Shown here: positions 9,576-18,257 of the stretch, in pieces
Numbering within the stretch: the first letter of the stretch is position 1
Layout: every line of letters starts with the position of its first letter
DNA from: Streptomyces sp. SID13726
GTDB taxonomy: Bacteria > Actinomycetota > Actinomycetes > Streptomycetales > Streptomycetaceae
Direction: 5' to 3'
Assembly: GCF_010548375.1 (NCBI RefSeq)
Contig: NZ_JAAGLY010000020.1
Span: 90,162-154,161 of the forward strand
Length of the DNA: 64,000 nt
Position numbers and translations under genes: made by a program
Notes under the pieces: generated by a model
Database searches by the model: none
Told to the model about the DNA's origin: nothing
The model's input: the letters and a program-made list of their open reading frames with translations, nothing else

Positions 9576-10172
9576 TTAGAATCCCGGAAGAACGAATGGC
9601 TCAATGAGGTTCCAAACGTCCGGGTCCCTGCGGGACAGGCGAACGGCTCCCCATTCCGCGGACCCTAGGACACCTTCCGGTGAATCCTTGCGCTTGAAGA
9701 ATCGGGATGCCTGAATGAGCGTCGCAGTCTCGATGGCTTCCGGAATTTCCGGCCACCCCCAACGCGCGGTCACGCGCACGCGCATGCGACTGCCATTCCC
9801 CCATGTCCACAGTGACGACGTGCGCAACAGGCCCGTGACTGGAACGCCATTCGCAAGGGCGTTGTCCGGGTATGTTTCGTAATCCGTGACCGCGGACCAG
9901 GAGCTACCGGAGCCAATCTCAACAACCAGTCCGGCGAGGCTGCCGATTGGCTCGACTAGAAGCATGTCGCCCGACTCATCCGAATAGATGCGACGGGTCG
10001 GGTTGTAGATGCGCGCCGTTGCGCTCGCGTCGAGATAGAAGCGCTGCCCGCATGCACGGTCAATGCTCCGAGACCCGGAGGCAAGGGCCTGGTTTAGTAG
10101 GTCATCGCGCGTGGCGTCAGATATCCCGAGATACGTTTTGAACAGGTCGAGGGTCGCGTATTCATTCGCCAT
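9576..10172 (-). CDS. Phage head-tail connector (gp6-like)
   Basis: 198 aa. The N-terminus (YATLDLFKTYLGISDATRDD) followed by a helix with S-R-S-I-D and the W-G-W-P-E-I-P-x-A-I-E motif near residue 140 are characteristic of the gp6-like head-tail connector family, which forms the ring under the portal through which DNA leaves the head. It lies between the capsid genes and the tail terminator. The start overlaps the upstream small gene by 11 bases. Confidence 0.83.
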   Translation of the reverse strand: MANEYATLDLFKTYLGISDATRDDLLNQALASGSRSIDRACGQRFYLDASATARIYNPTRRIYSDESGDMLLVEPIGSLAGLVVEIGSGSSWSAVTDYETYPDNALANGVPVTGLLRTSSLWTWGNGSRMRVRVTARWGWPEIPEAIETATLIQASRFFKRKDSPEGVLGSAEWGAVRLSRRDPDVWNLIEPFVLPGF

Positions 10173-10374
10173 CGCTTATCGCCTTGCGGGGACTTCCACC
10201 CGCATTCTTCCGGACGGGTCCCGCGTCGACCTCCGCGGGTATTTCGGTACCGTCCTCAACGGGGGCACCGTAGTGCGCTAGCTGTTCGTCCACCTGTCGC
10301 ACGCGGTCCGTCAGACCACGGGCAACGTAACCGGCGCGCTCGCGCTTGAGAGCGGCAATCATGTTGCTGGACAC
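10162..10374 (-). CDS. Small hypothetical phage structural-region protein
   Basis: 70 aa, basic helical N-terminal half (residues 5-35) and acidic Pro/Gly-rich C-terminal half. It overlaps the connector gene by 11 bases and follows the 128-aa gene by 9 bases, so is cotranscribed with the head genes. Similar short charged proteins are common between capsid and connector genes of actinophages, but I cannot assign a function. Confidence 0.6.
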   Translation of the reverse strand: MSSNMIAALKRERAGYVARGLTDRVRQVDEQLAHYGAPVEDGTEIPAEVDAGPVRKNAGGSPRKAISDGE

Positions 10375-10383
10375 GGAGCCTCC

Positions 10384-10770
10384 CTAGAACAAGGTCACAT
10401 CTGCCGTGTTCGTGACGTTGGTATTTGCCGAGTAGGTGAGCCGCACATATCGCCATGGCTGATCGGCTCGCAGAATCTTGTGTGTAGTCCCTGCCGTGGT
10501 AATGGCGAATGTGGCGACCGCCCCCGTGTCTGGGGTAGCTACGTCCGCGTAGGAAATCGCGAACCAATTGCTTCCGTCCGCGCTGCCCTCAATCGCGTAA
10601 GTGCACGTCGGTGTGGCGCCCACGGTGGTTGTAATGGTGAGCAGTGCTGGGCGCTCCGTTACCGCTCCACGGTCGGCAACGTTTGTTGAGACACCGTTTC
10701 CCGCTTGCGCTGCTGACAGGCGTGCGGCATTGGGTAGCCGGTCGCCGGCCAGGGCCTGAATTGTCGCCAT
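10384..10770 (-). CDS. Putative head decoration / minor head protein
   Basis: 128 aa, directly downstream of the major capsid gene and its terminator hairpin. It is Thr/Ala-rich and beta-strand-rich, with a segment (EGSADGSNWFAIS) and a terminal W-R-Y-V-R-L strand typical of small beta-sandwich proteins. The slot after the capsid gene is often occupied by decoration proteins that stabilise the shell. The role is inferred from fold pattern and position. Confidence 0.5.
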   Translation of the reverse strand: MATIQALAGDRLPNAARLSAAQAGNGVSTNVADRGAVTERPALLTITTTVGATPTCTYAIEGSADGSNWFAISYADVATPDTGAVATFAITTAGTTHKILRADQPWRYVRLTYSANTNVTNTADVTLF

Positions 10771-10795
10771 CTTCTAACCCTCCATCAGTGAGGAA

Positions 10796-10826
10796 GCGGG
10801 GCCCGGAATACAATTCCGGGCCCCGC
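10796..10826 (-). terminator. Hairpin after the major capsid gene
   Basis: A perfect 13-bp stem (GCGGGGCCCGGAA / TTCCGGGCCCCGC) with a 5-base loop lies 9 bases past the capsid stop. There is no T-run, so it is either a strong attenuator or an RNA-stabilising 3' end that would leave the capsid mRNA more abundant than the downstream connector genes. Confidence 0.7.
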
Positions 10827-10835
10827 TAGGAATGG

Positions 10836-12257
10836 TCAGAATGTAGGCGTGATGAGGCCGGTACCGGCAATCTTGCTCGTGCCGTTCGTGTACCGCCCGA
10901 ACGTGTACGCAAAGTAGGAGTAGGCGACAAGCAGAACGCCCAGGGAGGCGGCGGCAGGCTGTTCCGCACGAATGAACAGCGGGGCCGCAGGGTCCTCCCA
11001 AAGGTGGCACTCGGATGAGGGCACGATGTAAACCTCATCCTCGTTCGTACCGGCGCCCAGGTTCGTGGCAATGTTGTTATCCACGATGACCTCAAGGCCA
11101 CAGGGAAGAACACCACGGGGACCGGAGTTGTAAGAACTCTGAGAATTCGCCGCGCCCGCGGACTGCACCGGGAACCCACCCCAGTTGATCATGGGCCACG
11201 TGGAACTCATCTGGCTGGAAAGCCAGTACCAACGGCGAGAGTGCATTACCGCATGGGTCGGGCGACCCATCGCCAGTAGCGCCGCCTCAACGTTGGCCGC
11301 AGCCCCAAGAATCTTGGGGTACATTTCCGCGCCCGTGGGTGATGCGTCGGTGTAGGCAGTCGACTGAGCCACGTTCGTGAGCCCGTTCGTGGCCTGATTC
11401 AGAAGGGTGTTGTCCAGCACCGTGGCCACGCGGTTGAAAAGGTCCTGCATGGTCACGTCTTCGATACCGCTTCCGCGGTCGATTGCCTGCCGAGAAACGG
11501 TCTGCTGTCCCGCGGCAGTCTGAATAGGCACCGTCAGAAGGGTGTCATCCATGTTGGTTTCCTGCACGGCGGAATTCTCCGCGGACTGAAGAGCCGCACC
11601 GGATGCCGTGGTGATTCGGGAAATGTTGACACTCATTCCCGACTCGGGCAGGGGGTGAGTGTTGCAGACGTCTGCGAAGGGACGCAGGGCGGCAGTCGCA
11701 GGGGCGTACATGTCCGTGAGGTACTGCGGCACCGTGAGGCCGGTAAAGGCCCCAGTGCCCACGGCGCGCGTGAGGTATTCGGAGCGCTCTACCCGCTCTT
11801 CCTGCATGTGACGAGAAAGGCGCGATGCTGCCTCAACGTCCTGGAAGAGGAACTGACGAGAGACATCCATAAGGAAACCCTTGCCGTACGGGTCCATGTC
11901 CTTGCGGTATGTGCGCTCATCCATGCCGACGCGCGCGACCTGGTCATAAGCAGGCTTGCGCGTCTCCGTCTGCTTTACCTTGGCCTGTTCCGCCGAGCGC
12001 TCCATTTCCTCGGCCTTGATCTTTTCGGCCGTGGCGCGCTTGTTCTCGATACCGGCGATGTCCGCCTTTGCCTGGTCCCGCGCTACGAAAAGCTCTGCAA
12101 CCCGCTCGTCTTCCTCGGGCGTGAGGTTAGAGCGTCCGTCCTGCTGAGCTTTGTCAAGGATCAGCTTTACTTCTGCGTCCGCCTTCTTACGGCGCTTCTG
12201 CGCCGCTTCAAACTCGACCTCAATTGAGGCAATGAGGTCATCGATGGTTCCGGGCAT
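10836..12257 (-). CDS. Major capsid protein, HK97 family
   Basis: 473 aa. ATG 12257 is chosen because AAGAGGTG sits 6 bases upstream; a GTG three codons earlier lies inside that ribosome site. Residues 1-95 form a highly charged helical region like the HK97 delta (scaffold) domain removed by the prohead protease. Then comes an HK97-fold shell domain with an N-arm, the L-T-V-P-Q-Y region near residue 175, and a C-terminal strand ending in Pro-Thr-Phe. Protease and portal genes are immediately upstream. The built-in scaffold explains the lack of a separate scaffold gene. Confidence 0.93.
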   Translation of the reverse strand: MPGTIDDLIASIEVEFEAAQKRRKKADAEVKLILDKAQQDGRSNLTPEEDERVAELFVARDQAKADIAGIENKRATAEKIKAEEMERSAEQAKVKQTETRKPAYDQVARVGMDERTYRKDMDPYGKGFLMDVSRQFLFQDVEAASRLSRHMQEERVERSEYLTRAVGTGAFTGLTVPQYLTDMYAPATAALRPFADVCNTHPLPESGMSVNISRITTASGAALQSAENSAVQETNMDDTLLTVPIQTAAGQQTVSRQAIDRGSGIEDVTMQDLFNRVATVLDNTLLNQATNGLTNVAQSTAYTDASPTGAEMYPKILGAAANVEAALLAMGRPTHAVMHSRRWYWLSSQMSSTWPMINWGGFPVQSAGAANSQSSYNSGPRGVLPCGLEVIVDNNIATNLGAGTNEDEVYIVPSSECHLWEDPAAPLFIRAEQPAAASLGVLLVAYSYFAYTFGRYTNGTSKIAGTGLITPTF

Positions 12258-12385
12258 TGCCCACACCTCTTAGCCCTTTCGGGCAAGTGTCTTTCTGGGG
12301 GATTACTGCGAGGCGTCAACGGGGCATCTGCCGTGCCGCTGGGAACCGCGCCTCCGGGGCGTCTGCCGGAAATGCGGGTGTTGCT

Positions 12386-12404
12386 GCGAGGCGCGTAGCC
12401 TCGC
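12386..12404 (-). terminator. Short hairpin after the protease gene
   Basis: A 7-bp stem (GCGAGGC / GCCTCGC) with a GCGTA loop directly abuts the protease stop at 12405. It precedes about 130 non-coding bases before the capsid start. It may protect or attenuate the upstream message; there is no T-run. Confidence 0.4.
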
Positions 12405-13190
12405 CTACTCAGCATCCTCCGCAGCGTCAATCAGAAGACGCGTGCGGAGCATCTGAATTGAACGACCCTCAGGCGCCGGCCTGGGCGCGAGGGGCGTTGG
12501 TATAGGGGCCATGTCTGCCCGCGCAGAAAGGCGCGCGAGCGCTTCACGTGCGACTAGCGGAGAGAGGTTGGGGATGAGCGACAGGAACTCTCCGCTACGC
12601 GCCGATACGGTCGTGTGCGGGTTGGCTCCGTAGGTCACTGGTCCGACGTCACCGCGCGCAAGGTCAAAGCTGTTGATGCGGTATTCCGCATAGTCGGGCG
12701 ACCATTGCCCGGACGTGATCCGGAACATAAACGACTGTTCCCTTACGTCCTGGTCCTCAATGGCTTGCACGAGTAGTTGAACGTCAGAGCGCTTGGGGTT
12801 GAGCCATGCGCGCTGCCCTAGTCCGTGGTCATCCGCCCAAAGCTGTAGGCGTCCGTTGCGGGTTGAGGCCATGGGAGTGCCACCATGATTGAACCGATAG
12901 ACAACTTCCGGGTCTTCATTCAGCGTCTTGTCCGCGGCGCCCAAGGAAACAATCTCGGTATAGGGCCCGAACATATCCCACATTTCGTAGCCCTGTTCAA
13001 AGGCGCTCGCGTAACCCTCAACCTCGTACCATTCCATGTCATCGCGCGTGACTTTCTTGGCGCGCAATTCGGAAGTGAACCGAACCGCGGCTGACTCGGG
13101 TCTGTCGCGAGGAACCGCCATCGCTGCGCTTCCGCCTGCGGCACTCCGGGCGGCAGCCGCTTCCGCCCGGAGGGTGGCCATGTCTGTCAT
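12405..13190 (-). CDS. HK97-family prohead protease
   Basis: 261 aa. After a variable N-terminus of about 50 residues, it has the protease core: a His in the Y-R-F-N-H-G segment (about residue 101) and a Ser in E-Q-S-F-M-F (about residue 153), the expected catalytic pair of the herpesvirus/HK97 protease fold, then the F-D-L-A-R-G-D-V element. It cleaves the capsid delta domain during maturation. Its ATG overlaps the portal stop as ATGA, so the two are translationally coupled. Confidence 0.88.
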   Translation of the reverse strand: MTDMATLRAEAAAARSAAGGSAAMAVPRDRPESAAVRFTSELRAKKVTRDDMEWYEVEGYASAFEQGYEMWDMFGPYTEIVSLGAADKTLNEDPEVVYRFNHGGTPMASTRNGRLQLWADDHGLGQRAWLNPKRSDVQLLVQAIEDQDVREQSFMFRITSGQWSPDYAEYRINSFDLARGDVGPVTYGANPHTTVSARSGEFLSLIPNLSPLVAREALARLSARADMAPIPTPLAPRPAPEGRSIQMLRTRLLIDAAEDAE

Positions 13191-14368
13191 GTCATCACTC
13201 CCGATGGTGCAGCGCCCCCGAAACTTGGGGCCGCATTCTTGTTTCCGAACAGTCGATCAAACTCCGCGAGTTGGCTTTCGGTGAAGGGGGCTCGGTCATC
13301 CAATTCGCGCGCCTCCGATGGGGCGAGCACGCGGGAATCAATCTGCGTTTTCACCGTTGCTGCCCTGGTCTGCGGGTCCATTCGCAATAGGGCGTCCGTG
13401 TTCAACTTGACGAAACGCGGTTGCGGGGTGAGCGAGGTGAGCGCATCTTCCCGACGCACCACGGCGGGACCGAGATTCATGATGAGGAACTGCAAATTCC
13501 GCTGAGAGATATTGGCGTAGGTGACGGAGGACCCGGAAACCATGGCGTCGATTAGATCCCCTGGGGTGTCGAAGAATCGAGCAACGTCCCCGATGCCAAA
13601 ACGTTTCGCCTCAATCCACTCAGCGCCGGCCGCCTCCGCCTGAATGGGGTTGTACTCCCAGTCAGAACCCGTAACGAAAAGATCGTTGTTGGCTATGGAA
13701 GCCTTAAACCTGCGCTTAGTCTCGTCCGCAAATTCGGGCGTGATGGTGCGTCCCGTGTTCTTGAGGTGAGCCGCGGGGACACTGCCGTTGCCGAACCAGT
13801 CCAGTGCAAATTCCTGAATGCTCAGATACTCACCAATGGATAGTGCAGCGTAGGCGACAGGTGACAGGCCAACCGGCATTCCCGGTAGCGTGTATTGCTT
13901 TTCGTGCCACACCTCGGAAGGGTCGTATTCCTTGCCTGCGATGAGGTACTTAAGGACGCCCTTGCGCACGCGCACGGTGACATCACACAGGGGAACTAGC
14001 TCGATGCGCGCAGGTAGCCCGAAACCGTCAACGGCAGTGATGAGGCCAAAGCAGTTGCCCGCCCTGTCTAGGTCCATCTGTGACGAGTAAAGCCACTCGA
14101 TCATTCGCACTCCGGGTCCGCCCGGAGTGACCAGGACCGGAGGCTTGGGCACCTCAACCTGAATGCCGCCGACCCGTCGATAGATGTCAACGGGCATGGT
14201 CGATACGAGGTTGGCGCGCAGCCTGAGACACGCCCAGACTGCGCTATGGCGGAGTGCGGTTTCATTGGTTACGGACGTCGTTCCCGCCCGTTGTGCGGGC
14301 CGTGGCGGGATTACCTGATCTGCTGTCTGTCCGGGATATGCCCGCTTAGCCGCTGAGAATAGGCTCAC
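13187..14368 (-). CDS. Portal protein, HK97 family
   Basis: 393 aa, GTG start overlapping the stop of the 54-aa membrane protein (GTGA). Portal hallmarks: N-terminal T-A-L-R-H-S-A-V-W-A-C-type segment near residue 36, a long alpha/beta wing, the G-D-V-A-R-F-F-D-x-P-G-D-L motif (about 255) and R-N-L-Q-F-L (about 280). It forms the dodecameric ring where terminase docks and DNA enters. The C-terminus has Pro/Ala-rich low complexity. Confidence 0.92.
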   Translation of the reverse strand: MSLFSAAKRAYPGQTADQVIPPRPAQRAGTTSVTNETALRHSAVWACLRLRANLVSTMPVDIYRRVGGIQVEVPKPPVLVTPGGPGVRMIEWLYSSQMDLDRAGNCFGLITAVDGFGLPARIELVPLCDVTVRVRKGVLKYLIAGKEYDPSEVWHEKQYTLPGMPVGLSPVAYAALSIGEYLSIQEFALDWFGNGSVPAAHLKNTGRTITPEFADETKRRFKASIANNDLFVTGSDWEYNPIQAEAAGAEWIEAKRFGIGDVARFFDTPGDLIDAMVSGSSVTYANISQRNLQFLIMNLGPAVVRREDALTSLTPQPRFVKLNTDALLRMDPQTRAATVKTQIDSRVLAPSEARELDDRAPFTESQLAEFDRLFGNKNAAPSFGGAAPSGVMT

Positions 14369-14529
14369 GTCTCACCCCTCCGCGCAGCCAATATGGAGCC
14401 TGCGAGCACGACCACACCCGCGGCTACCGTTGCCCCTAGGGAAAGCCACGGGTAGAGAAAGGCAGCAACTCCGAAAGCAACCAGCAACAGGCCCAGGACG
14501 TCAAGGAACGTAGTAACGCGCTCGCGCAT
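14365..14529 (-). CDS. Small two-helix membrane protein between terminase and portal
   Basis: 54 aa, ATG at 14529 preceded by TAGGAG; the stop overlaps the portal start (GTGA). Two hydrophobic segments (about residues 10-27 and 32-48) are separated by Y-P-W-L, giving a probable hairpin membrane protein with Arg at both ends. Small membrane proteins in this slot recur in actinophages but their function is not known to me. It could help anchor packaging at the membrane or have a holin-like effect; neither is shown. Confidence 0.75.
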   Translation of the reverse strand: MRERVTTFLDVLGLLLVAFGVAAFLYPWLSLGATVAAGVVVLAGSILAARRGET

Positions 14530-14539
14530 GGGGGCACTC

Positions 14540-16087
14540 CTAGAAGATTGATGCCGTTAGGTCGTACTCCTGCACCAATGGCAGTCGGACCATGAGCGCC
14601 CAGCGTGCGAACGTGACCGCGCACAACGGGGCGATATCCACGGGGGAATTGGTCCTGTCGAGCGTCCACGCGTCGCCTTGCCGTCGAGTGCGCGCGGCGT
14701 TAACGGCGCCCGTTAGTTCGCGTTGGTCAATGTGCCTCGCGCCACCCTGAATCAACGTGTCCGTGATTTGCCCGCACGCCTCCGTGAGGTCATGCACTCG
14801 CAATATGGACAGGTCGCCCCGTGCTGGGCGCTCAGGGTTCTTGGGCACCTCAATACCGGCGGCAACTAGGTCATCGATTAGAGAGGCGGCAGGGGCGCCG
14901 TAGGACGCAACGGCCACGGCCACAGGGTCATGGATCTCGCGGAGTCGAGTGATAGCCGGTACGACCCAATCAGTACCGGGGCGCCTGTCGACCAACTCAA
15001 GGTGAAAGAGTCCATCCGGACGGAGCGAGGCAACCCCTATGCTCGCGTGCTTCCGGTCCTGGGCTACGTCGATAGCAAAAGCTAGGTCAGTACCGGGGCA
15101 AGACTCCCTGTCGACCGCCACGGCCCAAGCCTCGCGCGGAATGTTCGGGTCACTGGGCGGAACCGCCTTACGGGTGCGGTTCAAATAGGCCCGATCGAAC
15201 GCACTCGGGTCGCCGGCCATCTTGTCCAACTCAGACCGAATGATGTCTTCCGAGACCGTATAGCCCAGGGCAGGAAGGCAAAAGCGCCACGTTTCCGGAT
15301 CGTCCCGCGGCATGTCCTCCGGAGCGAACCATTCGAAATACGCGACGCTCGGATACTCGCCCGTGGCCCACATCTGCTCAATGAGCGCGCGCCCTTGCTC
15401 GCGTTTCTTATTGAGCCACACGCTACGGTCCGTGCCGCCCGCGCTCGCCCACCAAAGCTGAGCCATGGGCTTTGTCAACATGGCCGGACTAAAGGCTTGC
15501 TCTAGGCGGTCATCCTCGTGTGCGAATGCCTCATCGATTACGCCCAGGTCGAGCGCGGGGCCGTGACCCGCCTTTTCGGTATTCGCGGTAATACCAAGCT
15601 TGGACCGCGTCTTACTCCAGATGATCGCCTCATGGCCGTTGGTCTTTCGGACCCGGTAGCGCCCAGCGATGGAGGAATCATCCATCGTCGCCAGGAACTC
15701 ATCCTCCCAACGGGTCCGCGCCATGCCGCGAGTCTGCGCCGCATAGATCACGGTCTGACGCTGCCAAGCGGCAATCCGATGGACCATGAGCGCCAAGATT
15801 TGCTGTGTCTTCCCTTGCTGCCGAGAGACGCTTAGCCCAACCTCGCGATGCACGAACGTGCCGGTTACCGGGTCAATCTCAAGGGCAACGTCCAACACGT
15901 ATTTCTGCCACGGCATAGGCGGATATCCGAGCGCTTCCATAACGCGCCATGCCGCGGGGCCCAGGCTCTTGAATCCGGGTCGCCTGGGGGTGCCCCACAA
16001 GGGCGGACAGGTGAGCCCGTAGCGCTCTCTCAGGTCATCGGCAAACTCACTCGGGGGACGCCAAGTCACCAAAGGGGTCATCGTCAT
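14540..16087 (-). CDS. Terminase large subunit
   Basis: 515 aa. ATPase domain: P-W-Q-K-Y adenine-binding motif near residue 79, Walker A-like V-S-R-Q-Q-G-K-T near 111, Walker B L-D-L-G-V-I-D-E near 182. Nuclease domain: F-A-I-D-V-A-Q-D near residue 345 and further acidic residues. It docks on the portal, translocates DNA into the prohead and cuts the concatemer. It overlaps the small subunit by about 40 bases, implying coupled translation. Confidence 0.94.
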   Translation of the reverse strand: MTMTPLVTWRPPSEFADDLRERYGLTCPPLWGTPRRPGFKSLGPAAWRVMEALGYPPMPWQKYVLDVALEIDPVTGTFVHREVGLSVSRQQGKTQQILALMVHRIAAWQRQTVIYAAQTRGMARTRWEDEFLATMDDSSIAGRYRVRKTNGHEAIIWSKTRSKLGITANTEKAGHGPALDLGVIDEAFAHEDDRLEQAFSPAMLTKPMAQLWWASAGGTDRSVWLNKKREQGRALIEQMWATGEYPSVAYFEWFAPEDMPRDDPETWRFCLPALGYTVSEDIIRSELDKMAGDPSAFDRAYLNRTRKAVPPSDPNIPREAWAVAVDRESCPGTDLAFAIDVAQDRKHASIGVASLRPDGLFHLELVDRRPGTDWVVPAITRLREIHDPVAVAVASYGAPAASLIDDLVAAGIEVPKNPERPARGDLSILRVHDLTEACGQITDTLIQGGARHIDQRELTGAVNAARTRRQGDAWTLDRTNSPVDIAPLCAVTFARWALMVRLPLVQEYDLTASIF

Positions 16088-16376
16088 CTGTTGCCGTCCG
16101 CCCCTCTGTTAGCTGGGCGACCGTTTGCCGCAACTCCCTGGTCAGTTGCACGAACACGCGCCTATCCCCGTCCGCGGTGAACGCGTCGACCTCACCCGCC
16201 AAGCGGACTGCGAGCGCAGCCAATAGGGGCTCGAAACCGGTTAGGTCCCCGAGCTCACGCACGTCAGATCGAACGGCTTTCTCAACCGGTCCCACGCGTC
16301 CACCCCTTCTGACCTGCGCATTCCCCTGCGCGGTTCGGCCGGCCTGCGCCTCTCGCGGCGCGCTTTCGGGCCCCAA
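16047..16376 (-). CDS. Terminase small subunit
   Basis: 109 aa. The sequence V-E-K-A-V-R-S-D-V-R-E-L-G-D-L-T-G-F-E-P and the following helix are the common core of actinophage small terminase proteins, which recognise the packaging site and position the large subunit. It sits directly before the large subunit and after a 500-base non-coding stretch that is the obvious place for cos or pac. The basic N-terminal 30 residues may contact DNA. Confidence 0.8.
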   Translation of the reverse strand: MGPESAPREAQAGRTAQGNAQVRRGGRVGPVEKAVRSDVRELGDLTGFEPLLAALAVRLAGEVDAFTADGDRRVFVQLTRELRQTVAQLTEGRTATDDDDPFGDLASPE

Positions 16377-16874
16377 TTCGGGCGCCCTGGGCGGGTGTCA
16401 CTGGGGCCCCGGGGAGAAAAATCCGAGTTTGGGCCGGGGCTGGGAAGGGGCCGGAATCCTAAAAAACGCGCAGGTCAGAGCCGGTCTGAGATGCAAACAT
16501 GCAGGTCAGAGGCTTAGAGCCTTGGTCCTGGTCCTCATCGGTCCAGCTGTCGCACCCTGTTTGACCTGGGCTTTTGTCCGCCGAGTTGCCCCATGGGAGC
16601 ATCGGGGCGCCTTCCGTGGGGATGGAAGGTGCTTGGGGCGCCCACCCTGTTGGCGGGGTGGGCGCTCATCCATGTGTGGTCGAGCTGCGCCGCGTTGCTT
16701 GTGTGTCGTCGAGCTGCGTGCGCTGTGCTCTGTCTCGCCCTGGTCCTGGTCCTGGTCCTGGTCCTGGTCCTGGTCCCTGCCCTGGGTAGCGCACGCGCCC
16801 CCAGGCGTGGCCTGGTTGTGTGGTCGGGCGGACCTGGGCGTGTGGTCGGGCCTGGGTAGCAGGGACCAGGACGT
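16377..16874. other. Non-coding packaging-site candidate region
   Basis: About 500 bases without a credible gene between the HNH endonuclease and terminase small subunit. It is rich in CCTGG/GGTCC words, including a hexamer array at 16739-16774 and isolated copies near 16518-16530 and 16840-16870. In HK97-like actinophages, cos commonly lies between HNH and terS, so this is the best candidate for the packaging signal; I cannot locate the cohesive end from sequence alone. Translated frames here are low-complexity repeats, not proteins. Confidence 0.5.
16739..16774. repeat. Six perfect tandem copies of CCTGGT
   Basis: A hexanucleotide is repeated six times without mismatch, with degenerate copies on both sides. 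It lies in the non-coding stretch before the terminase genes, so may be a terminase-binding array or a length-variable microsatellite. Confidence 0.9.
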
Positions 16875-17159
16875 CTATGCGTACCAATCGATGGACGTAC
16901 GCAGCCGCTCATACTCGCTGGGTAGCTTGTCGCCCTTGTCGTTGTTGCACTTGCGCCCGCATGATGCGCAGCCCTTGACCCCGTGGATTGGGCCTAGGTT
17001 GTCGAGCGCGTACGGGTCCCCGCCTTTGCTCACGGGGATGATGTGGTCTGCACTGTCCGCCCCGGGGTGTCCGCACCATATGCAGGTGTCTGACTCGGCT
17101 AGCACCTGGGCGCGTGCTTGGCGGTATCGGTACTCAGTGAGTTCCTTGCGTCCGGTCAT
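16875..17159 (-). CDS. HNH endonuclease
   Basis: 94 aa from ATG 17159, preceded by GGGGAAGG; longer readings enter the upstream terminator. It has the HNH zinc fold: C-x2-C (residues 25-28), D-H-I-I-P (about 37), a central Asn in L-D-N-L, then C-x2-C with C-N-N-D-K. In many siphoviruses an HNH protein beside terminase supports cos cleavage together with the large subunit; its position here matches that role. Confidence 0.88.
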   Translation of the reverse strand: MTGRKELTEYRYRQARAQVLAESDTCIWCGHPGADSADHIIPVSKGGDPYALDNLGPIHGVKGCASCGRKCNNDKGDKLPSEYERLRTSIDWYA

Positions 17160-17182
17160 ACGCCTTCCCCTCTGGGCATGGG

Positions 17183-17218
17183 TAAGGCCCCTGTTCCCGT
17201 GGGGACTCAGGGGCCTTA
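17183..17218 (-). terminator. Terminator hairpin upstream of HNH gene
   Basis: An 11-bp stem TAAGGCCCCTG / CAGGGGCCTTA with a 14-base loop separates the early small genes from the HNH/terminase block. The same stem recurs at 32949-32982, so it looks like a phage-specific repeated terminator. Confidence 0.7.
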
Positions 17219-17251
17219 TGCCTGGGGTGTTTCGGGCATGCCGAACACGGG

Positions 17252-17722
17252 TCAATCTTCGGTCCTGTTCAGGTCATCGTCAAGGGGTGTTCGGGGTCGG
17301 TGTGTGTCTGCAATCCGAATGGCCTGTGTGCGGGCAATCCATCCTGTGTCTAGGCCACACGTGCAGGTGACTCGGGAGTGTGGTCCGCGCTCGAATTGGC
17401 GCCATCCGTTCACGGGTGGTCGCTCGGTTACCTCGTTCTCATAAGCCACGACGTGGTCAATGGGTGTCCTGGGGCGAGGGAAGCGGATTGGAGGCGGGGG
17501 CGGTATGGGTGGGCATTCCTCGCCATCAAGGCATGCGGGGGTGCACAGGTGTCGATAGGGCGGCAATTCGTCTAGGTCCCAGAGGGCGCCTTTAGCGGTT
17601 GGCTTTCCGTAGTTGCGTATTCGCCCCTCGCTCGCCCACCTATGCAATGTGCCCCGTGGCCTATGGGTCCATGTCATTGCCGCCTCAGTGTCAACGAGCC
17701 TCCGCTTAATCGCCACGTTCAT
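17252..17722 (-). CDS. Helix-turn-helix DNA-binding protein with Cys-rich tail
   Basis: 156 aa. Residues 8-50 (L-V-D-T-E-A-A ... T-L-H-R-W-A-S-E-G-R-I-R-N-Y-G) are a MerR/excisionase-type winged HTH. A proline run (about 72-80) leads to a C-terminal region with C-x-C-G (about 118) and a His. The HTH suggests a small regulator or excisionase-like architectural protein. It overlaps the preceding gene by 17 bases and is the last gene before the terminator at 17183. Confidence 0.72.
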   Translation of the reverse strand: MNVAIKRRLVDTEAAMTWTHRPRGTLHRWASEGRIRNYGKPTAKGALWDLDELPPYRHLCTPACLDGEECPPIPPPPPIRFPRPRTPIDHVVAYENEVTERPPVNGWRQFERGPHSRVTCTCGLDTGWIARTQAIRIADTHRPRTPLDDDLNRTED

Positions 17723-18257
17723 CTAGGCCCCTCATGTAGTCCTCAATCTCTTGCCACGTGTATTTCATGCCGCATGGCGGAGTCTCGCCAATGCAGCCGA
17801 TACAGACAGCCTCGCCATTGTGGAGCTTGAGGGCGCCTGCGCATCGTCCGCATACAGCGCCTCGCACAATGGATGAGGGCGGCACGTCATACCCAAGCAA
17901 TTGGCGCGCTCGCCTCACGTGCGCCTGTAGCGAGCGCTTGATTTCATCTATGAGCGCGAGCGCTTCAAAGTTCCCAGGGAACGGGCTATCGACCCTCGTT
18001 GCGGAGCGTCCTCCGTGATCGTCCCTAGATGCCGGCCCCTCGATAGCTGCGCCGAGTTGGGCGATGAGCGGCGCGTGACGAATCGTCTTGACGCGCCTTT
18101 CCAAGGTGTACGGGCAGGGGCAGTCACCCCAACCGTTCGCCCCTCGCAGACAGTCTTTCGTGTGCGTCATGACTCGCAAGTCATACTCAACGCGTTCATC
18201 AAAGCCGCGCGTGAGTTGGTCTGCGAGCGAGGCGCAGTATTCGGTGTCAGTAGCCAT
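17706..18257 (-). CDS. Hypothetical phage protein with zinc-ribbon C-terminus
   Basis: 183 aa from ATG 18257, which overlaps the preceding stop (TAATG); a GTG seven codons earlier is an alternative. The N-terminal half is charged, with C-L-R-G-A-N and C-P-C-P segments; the C-terminal part has C-G-R-C and C-I-G-C pairs spaced like a four-Cys zinc ribbon, followed by an acidic helix. No enzyme motif is visible. It belongs to the coupled early operon. Confidence 0.62.
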   Translation of the reverse strand: MATDTEYCASLADQLTRGFDERVEYDLRVMTHTKDCLRGANGWGDCPCPYTLERRVKTIRHAPLIAQLGAAIEGPASRDDHGGRSATRVDSPFPGNFEALALIDEIKRSLQAHVRRARQLLGYDVPPSSIVRGAVCGRCAGALKLHNGEAVCIGCIGETPPCGMKYTWQEIEDYMRGLDERGD

